Source: Thermogemmatispora onikobensis (GTDB lineage: Bacteria; Chloroflexota; Ktedonobacteria; Ktedonobacterales; Ktedonobacteraceae). Taken from it: 64,000 nt of DNA. The notes under the pieces are model-generated. The model searched no databases, was not told the origin of the DNA, and worked only from the letters and a program-made list of their open reading frames with translations. The number at the start of each line of letters is the position of its first letter. Position 1 is the stretch's first letter. The stretch covers positions 35,542 to 99,541 of the forward strand of contig NZ_BDGT01000016.1 of NCBI RefSeq assembly GCF_001748285.1, written 5' to 3'. Positions 35,225-44,034 of this stretch are shown piece after piece. The position numbers and the translations under genes were made by a program.

Positions 35225-37258
35225 CTAGCTGGGCAGGGCTGCCTGATCTGCTGACAGCTCCTGGAGAGATACGATCGTTTCTCCACGTTGGGAGTCATAG
35301 CTTAGCTGATAAATGCGTGCAACGCGCTCGCGGATCTGGCCAAGGAGGTAAGTGTCCAGCTCAGTATCAGTTGCGAATAAAAGAACCTGCTCGCTGATTT
35401 GCCCAATATAGTCCTGCAAAAAGCGCTGGCGGTGCTCTGCGTCAAGGCGAGCTAAGGGGGTGTCGATTGCCAAAGGCAGGTCACGATTGCCGATCCTTCT
35501 TAGTGCCCATAGCAGCGCCAGTGCATAAAGCTGGCGTTCTCCTGCCGAAAGCTGCTCCAACTTAAATGACTGGCCCAGCGTATTACTGAACTGAACTTTC
35601 CAGCTCTCTGGGTCGATCGTGGCCTCAGAGAGAAGGCCGTCCTTATGGCACAGCTGGTTAAAGCAGTGAACAAGCTCGCGCTCAAGCTCGGCCAGCTTCT
35701 GACGTAAGAGGGCATCTTGATAGGTGCGCAAAACTACCTGACTCAGCTCGGCCAAGCTACGCTGTTTCTCGCTGCGTTGAGCCTTCTCATAGGTTTCGAC
35801 CAAGCTCTTCAGCTCGCGCTGCTTCTCCTCGATCTGAAAACGGAGCGACCCTAACTGTTCAGTGAGCTTCGACTCACGCTTGCGTTTCTCCTCCAATTGG
35901 GCTTTCAGCTCACCTATTTTGGCATAAATAGGGGCGATCAATGAATCATCGGGTGCCCTCTCCAGGCTCTTGTCTATACGCTGTAATTCGCGCTTCAGAG
36001 CGCGAAGCTGCTTTGTTTGAGCTTCGACATGCTTGGGGACAAGCTGGACAGCTGCCATAATCCATTGCTTAAGCTTTCTATGGTCCGGCTCTGCCAGATG
36101 GTGAGTCAGCCGGGCAGCATTTGCCTGAGAAGGTATTATCTGCTCGAAAGCTTGTTTTATGCGCTCTGCTAGTATAGATCGGCTACCCTCTGAAATCTCG
36201 ACCCCTTCCCAGAGATGAGAGCTGGTCAGGAGCCTCTCCAGGAGCTGATGCTGACGCGACCAGAAAACAGAAGCCACCTGCTGGCGTTGGATCTCAAGCT
36301 CTCCTTCCAAAGTCTCCGCCAGTTGCAGGCAAAGCTCTGGTGCAAGAGCAAACGGGAGCAGCTCTGAGCACAGCTCTCGTAAGGTATCAGAGATCTCCTC
36401 GATCTGCCTGTTGATCTCTGCCTTGCGCTGCTGGAGCAGAGGGCGTTGAGCGGCATACTTGCCTCCCTCGGCAGAGAGACGATGCTCCTCCTCCCTGAGC
36501 GCTCTCTCTAGATCAGAGATAGAAGAGTGGATTCTATCGCGCTCCGAAGAGAGCTGAGCGATCTGCCATTCCAGCTGATCCGTCTCAGCGCGTAATGACA
36601 GCGCCTTCTTGTAAAGGCTTTCCACCTTTTCCGAGCTACCCCCCTGGCGGTTCACTAGCTGGCGCAAGTCTGTTTGCAGCCGATTGACGATGTCCAGCCC
36701 AAGTAAGCGGGCGAAGATCTCAGAAAGCGCCTTTCCCTGCTGGGCGGGATCAATCAGAGCTTCGAACTGCTCAGCGTCGAAGAAGCACAGCTGGCCATAG
36801 CCGGGTGAAATATACTCATTTAGCCAGACCTGGTAGTCAGAGGGATCAACTTCCAAGGGCTCGCCATTGCGCAGGACTAAAAGTGTTTCCCGAATGGTTC
36901 CATGCTGACGCTGCCAGCGGCGCTCGATATCGATGATGCTCATTTGGCCAGATTGAACATACTCAAGGCTCACTGTTACAGCACTCTGTCTAGCGGAGGC
37001 ATGGTCTTCCCCCCCTGTGGGGGATCTGTGTATGCGCTCCATTAAGAAACGCTTGTAATTGCCCTCTTCGGAGAAATAGGTGGCACCGTAAAGTGCTAGA
37101 AGCAGCGCTTGGAAAAGCGTTGATTTGCCAGCTCCATTGTGGCCCCTAAAGACAGTGATATGGCGTCCAGGTGATCTCTCGACAAGCGGTCTCAGATCGA
37201 AGACATGACGGCCTGCAAAAACCCCAAAGTTTTCTACTGAGAAATGGATAAAGCGCAT
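35225..37258 (-). CDS. dndD: DNA sulfur modification ATPase DndD
   Basis: A 677-residue SMC-like ATPase. Walker A is RGHNGAGKST (about residues 38-47); long coiled coils lie between about 200 and 540; the C-terminal head has QLSAGERQLYALALLWAL and Walker B LPLAIDTPLARLD. DndD hydrolyses ATP and is thought to remodel or nick DNA during sulfur insertion. The ATG abuts the TAA of dndC with no gap, implying coupling. Unlike the plus-strand homologue in the same island, no CxxC hook was seen between its coils. Confidence 0.93.
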   Translation of the reverse strand: MRFIHFSVENFGVFAGRHVFDLRPLVERSPGRHITVFRGHNGAGKSTLFQALLLALYGATYFSEEGNYKRFLMERIHRSPTGGEDHASARQSAVTVSLEYVQSGQMSIIDIERRWQRQHGTIRETLLVLRNGEPLEVDPSDYQVWLNEYISPGYGQLCFFDAEQFEALIDPAQQGKALSEIFARLLGLDIVNRLQTDLRQLVNRQGGSSEKVESLYKKALSLRAETDQLEWQIAQLSSERDRIHSSISDLERALREEEHRLSAEGGKYAAQRPLLQQRKAEINRQIEEISDTLRELCSELLPFALAPELCLQLAETLEGELEIQRQQVASVFWSRQHQLLERLLTSSHLWEGVEISEGSRSILAERIKQAFEQIIPSQANAARLTHHLAEPDHRKLKQWIMAAVQLVPKHVEAQTKQLRALKRELQRIDKSLERAPDDSLIAPIYAKIGELKAQLEEKRKRESKLTEQLGSLRFQIEEKQRELKSLVETYEKAQRSEKQRSLAELSQVVLRTYQDALLRQKLAELERELVHCFNQLCHKDGLLSEATIDPESWKVQFSNTLGQSFKLEQLSAGERQLYALALLWALRRIGNRDLPLAIDTPLARLDAEHRQRFLQDYIGQISEQVLLFATDTELDTYLLGQIRERVARIYQLSYDSQRGETIVSLQELSADQAALPS

Positions 37259-38722
37259 TTATTTCTCCGCTACTGAAGGCAAGGCTAAGTCTAATCTAAT
37301 CTCTTGATAAAAAACGTTTTTCTCCCTAGCCGCCGTCATAATTTGAGATTCGTCTCCCCACTCCTGGGTCAAGATAGAGGTTAGTGCTTTATGGATGCCG
37401 GCTCGTTTCGTGATATCAATAGATTGTTTCTCTACCTCTAGCAGCTTAGCTAGCAGCTCAAAAGGAAGGTCGTATTCCTTGCAGATGCCCTCTAACAGAG
37501 CTTTCTGGGCAGAGTCGAAGACATGGTCATCGTCCTTTGGCCACGGAAGATCGAAGCCGTTGACCTGACGGAAGATCGCTGGCACTGAATCCTCCCAATC
37601 CTGGCGTTCGACACGCCAGATTCGCCTGATCTCAAAAAGCTCCTCGTCCGAAATCAGCTTCATTGTAGGATCTGGGCCGTGCTGCTGAATCTCCTTCTGG
37701 GCTACTAGAAGTTTGTGCAGCATGATCTTGCTTGTATTGAGAGTGTAGGTCCGTGCCGCCAGAGTACCATCCTTCTTAAAGACCACACGCCCATCGCGAC
37801 CACGGATATCGCGGAATTCACGCTTTCGCTCGGGATCAATAGTTGTGACGAGCCACTCGCGAAACTCGAGTAAGGGGAGCATCCACTCCTCGCCGTTGTC
37901 GATCAGGGCCTCCATTGAAGTATCTCTCCTTGCAACTGTGCAGACCCAGCATCCAAACCGAGAGTTCCCACATGAGGGGGTGCTGGTGTCGATGACAAGA
38001 GGACACTCGCCAGCGCTGGCATTGCGGTAGAGTGCCGCCAGATCCTCGTTGTTGTTTCCCCAAGGAGAAGGCACCTGAAGCAGGTATTTCCACACATCAT
38101 CTGTCGAAAAATCGGCGATGGGAGCATAAACATAGGCACCGCGCAACGAGCTGTGCCGGCGAAGCAGGTGTCCCTTAACCTGGTAGGTGTTCATCAGCTG
38201 CATGCGCGTCGAACTCTCCGTTTTTCGCACCCCCAGAACCATAATTACCTCACCGTACTGGGCCACTTTTTCTTCGATAAAGCGATTAGCAGGGGTGATT
38301 TTCATGCGCTCAGTGCACCAGCGGAAGCGCGTTGTTGGCGCTGGATAGCCTCGCCCTATGAGGTTCACCCAGAAGCTGTCATTGAGCGTTGGCATAACCT
38401 TCTCTGCCCTAAAAGGCATGCCCAAAGCGCGAGCGGTTTCGTTGATACGCTGAAGAGTAGTGTCAATATAGTCCACAATCACCGGAGTTTCCACTCGCGT
38501 GTCGGATGCGATAACGAAAACGGGCTTCTGACGTTCCTCTGGCGGTAGAACCTCAAGCGCCTTCCAGACGAGCTGAAGCACTGTTGTGGAATCCTTGCCT
38601 CCACTGTAACCGATTACCCACGGTTGGGGATAGCGCTTGTACACATTGCGGATCTCTTCATAGATGTCTTCCAAGCTGCGATACTCAAATATAGATCGCT
38701 CATGTGGAAGCCCTGTGAGCAT
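37259..38722 (-). CDS. dndC: DNA sulfur modification protein DndC (PAPS-reductase-like, Fe-S)
   Basis: A 487-residue protein with the PP-loop SGGKDS (residues 40-45) of the ATP pyrophosphatase/PAPS reductase fold and RWCTERMK (C136). A later Cys set, C240, C251, C258 and C261 (SCGNSRFGCWVCTVARRDTS), fits the Fe-S cluster ligands of DndC. It probably activates the DNA backbone phosphate with ATP and passes sulfur to it. It is the first gene of dndCDEA, with GAGGT 6 nt before the ATG. Upstream are a strong inverted repeat and an AT-rich -10-like sequence. No dndB is present nearby. Confidence 0.95.
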   Translation of the reverse strand: MLTGLPHERSIFEYRSLEDIYEEIRNVYKRYPQPWVIGYSGGKDSTTVLQLVWKALEVLPPEERQKPVFVIASDTRVETPVIVDYIDTTLQRINETARALGMPFRAEKVMPTLNDSFWVNLIGRGYPAPTTRFRWCTERMKITPANRFIEEKVAQYGEVIMVLGVRKTESSTRMQLMNTYQVKGHLLRRHSSLRGAYVYAPIADFSTDDVWKYLLQVPSPWGNNNEDLAALYRNASAGECPLVIDTSTPSCGNSRFGCWVCTVARRDTSMEALIDNGEEWMLPLLEFREWLVTTIDPERKREFRDIRGRDGRVVFKKDGTLAARTYTLNTSKIMLHKLLVAQKEIQQHGPDPTMKLISDEELFEIRRIWRVERQDWEDSVPAIFRQVNGFDLPWPKDDDHVFDSAQKALLEGICKEYDLPFELLAKLLEVEKQSIDITKRAGIHKALTSILTQEWGDESQIMTAAREKNVFYQEIRLDLALPSVAEK

Positions 38723-38865
38723 AGGTAGACCTCACTTCTGCCAAAAACTTCCAGGCAGCCTGCTTGTCTCTGCCATCTTTCAGCGAGCTGCAGAGCAGCT
38801 AACGAGTGGGTCTTGGCCATTAGCTTACGCTACTGACCTCGCTGCCAGATCTCTTTAAACGTGGC

Positions 38866-38895
38866 TAGCTTTAGAAAGCATCTTTCTAAAAGCTA
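38866..38895. promoter_or_regulatory. Inverted repeat upstream of dndC (possible operator)
   Basis: TTTAGAAAG-CAT-CTTTCTAAA is a perfect 9-bp inverted repeat, extended by TAGC/GCTA with one bulged A. It lies about 145-175 nt before dndC and about 25 nt inside the transcript predicted from the -10-like TATAAT. A near-copy of half of it (CATCTTTCTTAAAG) is just downstream of the promoter of the plus-strand partner operon. It could be an operator or an RNA hairpin. Confidence 0.5.
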
Positions 38896-38919
38896 CGGCA
38901 TTCTTCATCAGTAGCCTGC

Positions 38920-38925
38920 ATTATA
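38920..38925 (-). promoter_or_regulatory. Possible -10 element of the dndCDEA operon
   Basis: The minus strand reads TATAAT inside TATTATATAATGC. The hexamer at the -35 distance (TATCCT) is poor. Location between dndC and the divergently transcribed regulator gene supports a promoter region. Confidence 0.35.
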
Positions 38926-39013
38926 TAATATGTGGCGGCATGAGGATACGGTTGACGGTACTATCCATCTAGTGCAAATGATCGTCTTCCGCATGGGGTG
39001 GGAGAGAGCGGCC

Positions 39014-39042
39014 TTGACGGGCATGCGCAATTCCCATACAAT
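39014..39042 (+). promoter_or_regulatory. Promoter of the MerR/excisionase-type regulator
   Basis: TTGACG, a 17-nt spacer and TACAAT. The start of transcription would be near 39049, giving a leader of about 140 nt. It faces away from dndCDEA. Confidence 0.7.
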
Positions 39043-39187
39043 CTATTTACAGGGGAGAGACGTGCAGCCAGCCGGTGAAGCTCAGGAACCATTACGCACA
39101 GAAGGTAAGATACCAGATCGTCGTTCGTCCGTTCGCCGTTCAGCTGTCGGCACCACACCGACCCTGGCTCTGAAGGGAGGTCGGGCT

Positions 39188-39976
39188 ATGACGTCTGCTT
39201 CTACACCACGGCCAGAGGAGGAGTGGCTGAGTCTGCGCGAGGCCGCAGAATTGCTGGGGATGCATCCAGCTACGGTGCGCCTATGGGCCGACCGCAACGC
39301 CTTGCCCTCACGACGTACCAGCGGAGGGCATCGCCGCTTTCGCCGCTCCGATATCGAGGCCCACTTGCGCCAGGAAAGCGAGCGCAAACCGCGCCCTGCC
39401 GCTCGACTCCTCGTGCAAAGCGTCCTGGGACGTGTACGCGAGGCCTGGGCCGAAGGCGTCCTGGAGCGCCTGCCCTGGCACCGCCATTTCGATGAGGCCG
39501 CCCGCGAAGCCTATCGCCGCCTCGGACGACGCCTACTGGAGCTACTGCTACGCGCCCTGACAGACGCAGGCGCCTACCCCGAGCTGCTGCATGAGGCCGC
39601 TCACCTCGGCTACGAATATGGCTCGATTACCCGCACCTCCCACGTGCCTGTGGCCGACGCTGTGCGCGCCTTCCTCTATTTCCGCAGCCTCGTCGACGAA
39701 ACCCTGATCCAACTGGCCGAAGTCCAGGGAACTCGCGATCATCAAGAGATACCCTGGGCCGAAAGTCTCTATCAAATCCAACGCCTGACGAACGAAATCT
39801 TGCCCGCCCTGATCGAGGCCGCCCTCGGCGAGACTGCAAATCAGCAGCCGGCTGTTGCCCAAACAACAGCCAACACCCACGGCAACACCCCGGCTCCCGA
39901 AGACTCCCCCAGCCAGCCCACCGAAAACCTTCTCCCCAACAGAGAAGCGAGAGCCCACCCAGACCACCCAGAGTAA
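39188..39976 (+). CDS. MerR/excisionase-family DNA-binding protein with RsbR-like helical domain
   Basis: A 262-residue protein. Residues about 12-60 form a MerR-type/excisionase helix-turn-helix (WLSLREAAELLGMHPATVR, RRTSGGHRRFRRSDIEAHL). Residues 75-215 are helical (LLELLLRALTDAGAYPELLHEAAHLGYEYG) and resemble the N-terminal RsbR/RsbRD co-antagonist fold that some Chloroflexi regulators carry. The last 45 residues are disordered and Pro/Thr-rich. The start is the ATG 7 nt after GGGAGG. A local role for the adjacent phosphorothioation island is possible but unproven; such proteins are common in this lineage. Confidence 0.75.
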   Translation: MTSASTPRPEEEWLSLREAAELLGMHPATVRLWADRNALPSRRTSGGHRRFRRSDIEAHLRQESERKPRPAARLLVQSVLGRVREAWAEGVLERLPWHRHFDEAAREAYRRLGRRLLELLLRALTDAGAYPELLHEAAHLGYEYGSITRTSHVPVADAVRAFLYFRSLVDETLIQLAEVQGTRDHQEIPWAESLYQIQRLTNEILPALIEAALGETANQQPAVAQTTANTHGNTPAPEDSPSQPTENLLPNREARAHPDHPE

Positions 39977-40631
39977 TGGCCCAATAACCAGCTCCTCCCC
40001 TCCCCTCCTTCAAGCTACCCTGGCCGCCTGCTTACCTTTCTCTCCTAGGAAATGACTCCACCCGCTACGAAAGGAGAAGGATCGACGTATTATCACCTGT
40101 GAGCAAGAGAGGCCCGCTACGCGCTGGGGGATGCGCAGGCGACAGGTCTCAGCAGTAATCTAGAAAGTATTCCGTAACTTCCAGCCCACAATTGAATTAA
40201 AGATACATTCTGTGTTACAATATGAATATAACTCCGAAACGGTGCGGGGAAGGGTGGACTGGTGACTGGCGGCACCGATCATTCGTTCGTGAATAAGGGT
40301 ACGACCAGAAGTAAGCACAACAGTACTAACGCCGTGTTCTTGTGGCCGCTCCAGCCCGGCAGGCGGAGCGGCAAAAGCCGGCACAATTCTGCATTTCCTG
40401 TGAAATCCACTCCATCGAGATAGACTATCAGTTTCTGTTATCTGCTATTCTGGATATAAGGACCCACTTGACTCTCAAGCGACTCTCTGTCTGTGAGAGC
40501 GTGGGTCGAAGTCGTGAGTACTGTCTCCGAGAAAGATCAGCGGCCAGCAGAGCAGGCGGGGGAAGCCGAAACGCAGACCCTGCCATGCGCTCAATAAGCA
40601 AGCAAGCAGGAGAGAGAAAAAGGGGTAGACT
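39977..40631 (+). other. Intergenic region and leader before the penicillin-binding protein
   Basis: About 655 bases. A promoter with TTGAAT/TACAAT is at 40192-40221, then a leader of about 400 nt. The leader holds a stable hairpin at 40345-40372 (GCCGCTCC ... GGAGCGGC plus an inner GCC/GGC) and another at 40461-40507 (GACCCAC ... GTGGGTC with inner CTCTC/GAGAG). No known riboswitch class was recognised. Confidence 0.6.
40192..40221 (+). promoter_or_regulatory. Promoter of the penicillin-binding protein gene
   Basis: TTGAAT, an 18-nt spacer and TACAAT with the TG of an extended -10 (TGTTACAAT). The block TGTGTTACAATAT is repeated exactly before the glucosaminidase-like gene. Confidence 0.7.
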
Positions 40632-42914
40632 ATGTCCGACGAGAGGCAGATAGAGGTTCTGGAAGAAGAGTCGGCGGGAGAGAAGACGGAGGTGCTCCAC
40701 CTCCCTGCTCGTCTGCCGGCTAACAGCCGCGCAGCTGCCGCACAACGACTGGAGGAGCGCCCTGAAAAACCGGCAGTGGGCGTTTTCTATGAGGCTCCTC
40801 ATCTGATGACCCACCCGCACGGCTGGCGTCTCAGGCGCCACTATAAGCGCAAGAACCTCCATCGCAGTAATCTGCGCTACGCGCTGGCTGAGAAGATCGG
40901 CACCCAGTGGACGCTGATGCCCCTGGCCGTGATCTCACTGGCGGTGGTCATTGTGCTCACCAGCGTGCTGGTTGGGGTAGCGGGTCTGGTCAGCGCTACC
41001 GAGGAGCGCTTCGGACAACAGGTCGTCACTTTGGCTGACATCCTGCCCAAGGATAACCTGAAAATGTACGATGCCAGTGGTGACCTGATCTATCAGATGA
41101 CAAGCGAAGGACTGCAAACAACGGTCCCGCTCTCCCAGATCTCTATCCATCTACAGCATGCCGAAATCGCGATCGAAGACCAGAATTTCTGGAATAACCC
41201 AGGCTATGATATCACTGGCATTGTCCGCGCCGCCCTCGACGATCTCACCCACGGTCGCATTGTCTCTGGCGGTAGTACTATCACCCAGCAGCTCATTAAA
41301 AATGCCATTGTCGGTAATAAAGATACCATTATTAGAAAATTGCAAGAAATTATTCTTGCTCCGCAGGTGACACGCTACTATACCAAGCAGCAGATTCTCT
41401 CTATGTACCTGAATACCGTCTACTACGGTGAGCAGGCCTATGGAGCAGAAGCAGCTGCTTTCACCTACTTCGGTCTCAAGGACACCCCAACGAAGAAGGC
41501 CGCGGCTCAGCTCGATATCGCCCAGTCGGCTATGCTGGCTGGTATCCCCAGTTCGCCGATTGCCCGCGATCCCTTCATTAACTGGCCAGCTGCCTTCCAG
41601 CGCGCCAAAGATGTGCTCCATCAGATGCGCATTCAGGGCTACATTAATGCCCAGCAGGAGCGTGCGGCTATTGTAGAGATGCAGCAGCCGAATTTCCTGC
41701 ATCGCGGCGTGGTCAAGAACAGTCCTGATGCCCCGCACTTTATCAATTATGCGCTCAGCGAGCTGGCCCAGGTCTTGCATGTGAAGGTTCCTCAGCTCGC
41801 TCGCAGCGGGCTAAGTGTCCATACGACGCTCGATCTCGCTCTGCAGAAGCAGGTTTTCAACATCGCGAAGCAGCAGATTCAGAAGATGGCCGCCCACCAC
41901 ATGAGCGATGCGGCGGTAGTGGTGATGGACCCGCATACGGGGGCCATCCGCACGCTGATTGGCAACATTCACCCAAACGATCCCAACACAGGCCAATTCG
42001 ATGTAGCAACGCAGGGCTATCGCCAGCCTGGCTCGGCCTTTAAGCCCTTCATCTATGCCACGGCCTTCGCCCAGGGGATCAGTCCGGGCATGCCAGTTTA
42101 CGACGGCCCGTTGACCATCCAGATGTGCTGCGGCCTGCCGCCCTATACGCCGCATAACTATGATATGAGCTATCACGGCCTGATTACCTACCGCTATGCC
42201 CTCCAGAACTCGTTCAACATTCCGGCGGTCAAGCTGTTGATGCAGGTCGGCGTTGATAAGGCTCTCAAGACGGCGGAGACGATGGGCATCACGAACTATG
42301 TCGGTACGCCTAACTATACGATGGTGCTGGGCACGCTCGGTGTCCATCTCTTGGATATGACCGCCGCCTATGCCGTCTTTGATAACGACGGTGTCCGCGT
42401 GCCACCGCATGCGGTCAACACAGTGACCGACTCGCAGGGACACCTGATTTACCGCTTCGTGCCGCAGGGCAAGCGAGTGATTAGCCGCCAGGTGGCCTTT
42501 GTTGTCACGAATGTGCTCAGCGATAACAATAACCGCACCTACGAGTTCGGTAAGTGCAGCGCCCTCTACCTCTATAGCAACACGCAGCAGCAGTGCTATG
42601 CCGGCAATCCCGGCGTGGTCCGCCCGGCAGCGGCCAAGACGGGGACGTCGGAGAACTTCATGGATAACTGGACGGTGGGCTATACACCTGATACGGTGGT
42701 GGGGGTCTGGGTCGGCAATGATGATAACTCGCCGATGCTCAACGTCATTGGTGTCGACGGCGCCGGCCCCATCTGGCACGATACGATGCTGCTGGTGGAA
42801 AAAGGCAAGCCGGTAAAGCAGTTCCCTGCCCCACCGCCTGGCGTGGTGAAGAAGACGGTCTCCTATCAGGGACTGACCACAACCGATTGGTATATTGTTC
42901 ACAATGGCGAGTAG
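40632..42914 (+). CDS. Class A penicillin-binding protein (transglycosylase/transpeptidase)
   Basis: A 760-residue bifunctional peptidoglycan synthase. A cytoplasmic N-terminus is followed by one TM segment (about residues 98-120). The GT51 transglycosylase shows IEDQNFWNNPGYDITG with the catalytic Glu and GGSTITQQLIKN. The transpeptidase follows with SxxK in PGSAFKPFIYATA, SxN in QNSFNIPAVK and KTGTSENFMDNWTVGY. A C-terminal tail ends near VHNGE. It polymerises and cross-links lipid II outside the membrane. AGGGG stands about 9 nt before the ATG. Its stop codon lies in a hairpin shared with the convergent PHP gene. Confidence 0.95.
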   Translation: MSDERQIEVLEEESAGEKTEVLHLPARLPANSRAAAAQRLEERPEKPAVGVFYEAPHLMTHPHGWRLRRHYKRKNLHRSNLRYALAEKIGTQWTLMPLAVISLAVVIVLTSVLVGVAGLVSATEERFGQQVVTLADILPKDNLKMYDASGDLIYQMTSEGLQTTVPLSQISIHLQHAEIAIEDQNFWNNPGYDITGIVRAALDDLTHGRIVSGGSTITQQLIKNAIVGNKDTIIRKLQEIILAPQVTRYYTKQQILSMYLNTVYYGEQAYGAEAAAFTYFGLKDTPTKKAAAQLDIAQSAMLAGIPSSPIARDPFINWPAAFQRAKDVLHQMRIQGYINAQQERAAIVEMQQPNFLHRGVVKNSPDAPHFINYALSELAQVLHVKVPQLARSGLSVHTTLDLALQKQVFNIAKQQIQKMAAHHMSDAAVVVMDPHTGAIRTLIGNIHPNDPNTGQFDVATQGYRQPGSAFKPFIYATAFAQGISPGMPVYDGPLTIQMCCGLPPYTPHNYDMSYHGLITYRYALQNSFNIPAVKLLMQVGVDKALKTAETMGITNYVGTPNYTMVLGTLGVHLLDMTAAYAVFDNDGVRVPPHAVNTVTDSQGHLIYRFVPQGKRVISRQVAFVVTNVLSDNNNRTYEFGKCSALYLYSNTQQQCYAGNPGVVRPAAAKTGTSENFMDNWTVGYTPDTVVGVWVGNDDNSPMLNVIGVDGAGPIWHDTMLLVEKGKPVKQFPAPPPGVVKKTVSYQGLTTTDWYIVHNGE

Positions 42915-42940
42915 GATAGAGGCAATCGCCTCTATCCTAC
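42911..42940. terminator. Bidirectional hairpin containing both stop codons
   Basis: GTAGGATAGAGGC-AATC-GCCTCTATCCTAC is a perfect 13-bp stem with a 4-nt loop between two convergent genes. The TAG stop of the penicillin-binding protein and, on the other strand, the TAG stop of the PHP gene lie within the two arms. No T tract follows on either strand, so it may be a transcript-end protector or weak terminator. Confidence 0.65.
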
Positions 42941-43795
42941 CTGAACACCGAGACGCTCCAGTAGACGCCGGCTAAGCTCGGCGCGGTACTTGATAGGCAT
43001 GCGTCCGACGTGTCCGTGAGAGTCGGAGCCGGTGCTCAGCAGGAGGTCGTGCTTGTTGACGTAGGCGAGATAGCTCTCGATCGTCTCAGGACTGTGGTAG
43101 GGATGGTAGACCTCAATGCCGTCGAGCGGGACCTCGGCCCGCACTTCGTCCAGCAGGGTGGGGTCGTAGAAGGTAAAGCCTCGCTCCTTCCGCCCTGGAT
43201 GGGCGATCAGGGCAACTCCCCCGCTGCGGTGAACGGCGTCGACGGTCACGGCCAACTCGGCATGGATGCTGCGCTGACCAGCCTCGCGCAGGATCTCCAG
43301 CGCCCGTGGCCAGTCCGGCGCATAGCCATGCTCGATGAGGAGAAAGGCATTATCCCGCAGCTGCCGCGGCTCGCCTCCGCTGGCAGCGAGCAGCTCGGCT
43401 GCACGCGGAAAGCTGTAGCCGCGCCTCTGGAGGGTCTCATAGACCTCCCATGCCTGCTCTCTCTGCCGACCCTTGACATCGGCTATGACCTCCCGTAACA
43501 GGGTGGTTTCGGGATCAAAGCCGTAGCAGAGGACGTGCGCCGAGTGGTTGCGCCAGGTGGTGCTCATTTCAACGCCAACGAGCACACGTAGCCCTTTGCT
43601 GGCAGCTAGCTGGCGCACGGTGTTGATGGTGTCAACACGGTCATGATCAGTGACGGCGACCAGCGCAAAGCCTTCTTGAACCAGGTAGTCGATCAGTTGA
43701 TCGGCTGTCCAGCGCCCATCACTGTAAGTGGTGTGCATGTGCAGGTCAATGGGCGCTTCTGGAGAAAGCTTGAGTGGTGCTGTAAACAGGTCCAA
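42932..43795 (-). CDS. PHP-domain phosphoesterase
   Basis: A 287-residue protein with the PHP metal motifs: DLHMHTTYSDG at the N-terminus, AVTDHDRVDT, GVEMS, later ALIAHPGRKERG, and SGSDSHGH near the end. Relatives hydrolyse phosphoesters such as 3',5'-nucleotide products or histidinol phosphate. The proposed start is a TTG with AAGGAG 7 nt upstream, giving LDLFTAPLKLSPEAPIDLHMHT. A longer reading would run into the response-regulator gene and codes for unlikely Arg-rich sequence. Substrate unknown. Confidence 0.85.
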   Translation of the reverse strand: MDLFTAPLKLSPEAPIDLHMHTTYSDGRWTADQLIDYLVQEGFALVAVTDHDRVDTINTVRQLAASKGLRVLVGVEMSTTWRNHSAHVLCYGFDPETTLLREVIADVKGRQREQAWEVYETLQRRGYSFPRAAELLAASGGEPRQLRDNAFLLIEHGYAPDWPRALEILREAGQRSIHAELAVTVDAVHRSGGVALIAHPGRKERGFTFYDPTLLDEVRAEVPLDGIEVYHPYHSPETIESYLAYVNKHDLLLSTGSDSHGHVGRMPIKYRAELSRRLLERLGVQVG

Positions 43796-44034
43796 GAGTG
43801 AACTCCTTCTACCGATAGAAATGCAATGGGGGTGGCCTTCGTTGGCGTGCTTCCACCTCGCTCGCTGAAGATCAGCCCTGGCTGGTGCCGGCGTGCTGGC
43901 AGGGCACCACTTCCCTCGGAGGAACGTTGGCGCGCTCTGCTCAGTCGCTGTCGCAGCCAGGCGCTGGAAGCCTGGATAGCCTGCTGCCTCGCTCTCCTCT
44001 GGCCTTACCTTGGCTTGCTTCGCCTCCTTGACTC

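Noticed and set aside
40240..40440. Cyclic-di-AMP or cyclic-di-GMP riboswitch in the penicillin-binding protein leader
   Set aside because: GGGGAA and GGCAAAAGCC words are present, but the conserved cores of these classes do not fit.
41811..42902. Open frame of 363 codons opposite the penicillin-binding protein
   Set aside because: Antisense to the transpeptidase motifs; the His/Arg-rich sequence is typical of reverse-complement reading of a GC-rich gene.
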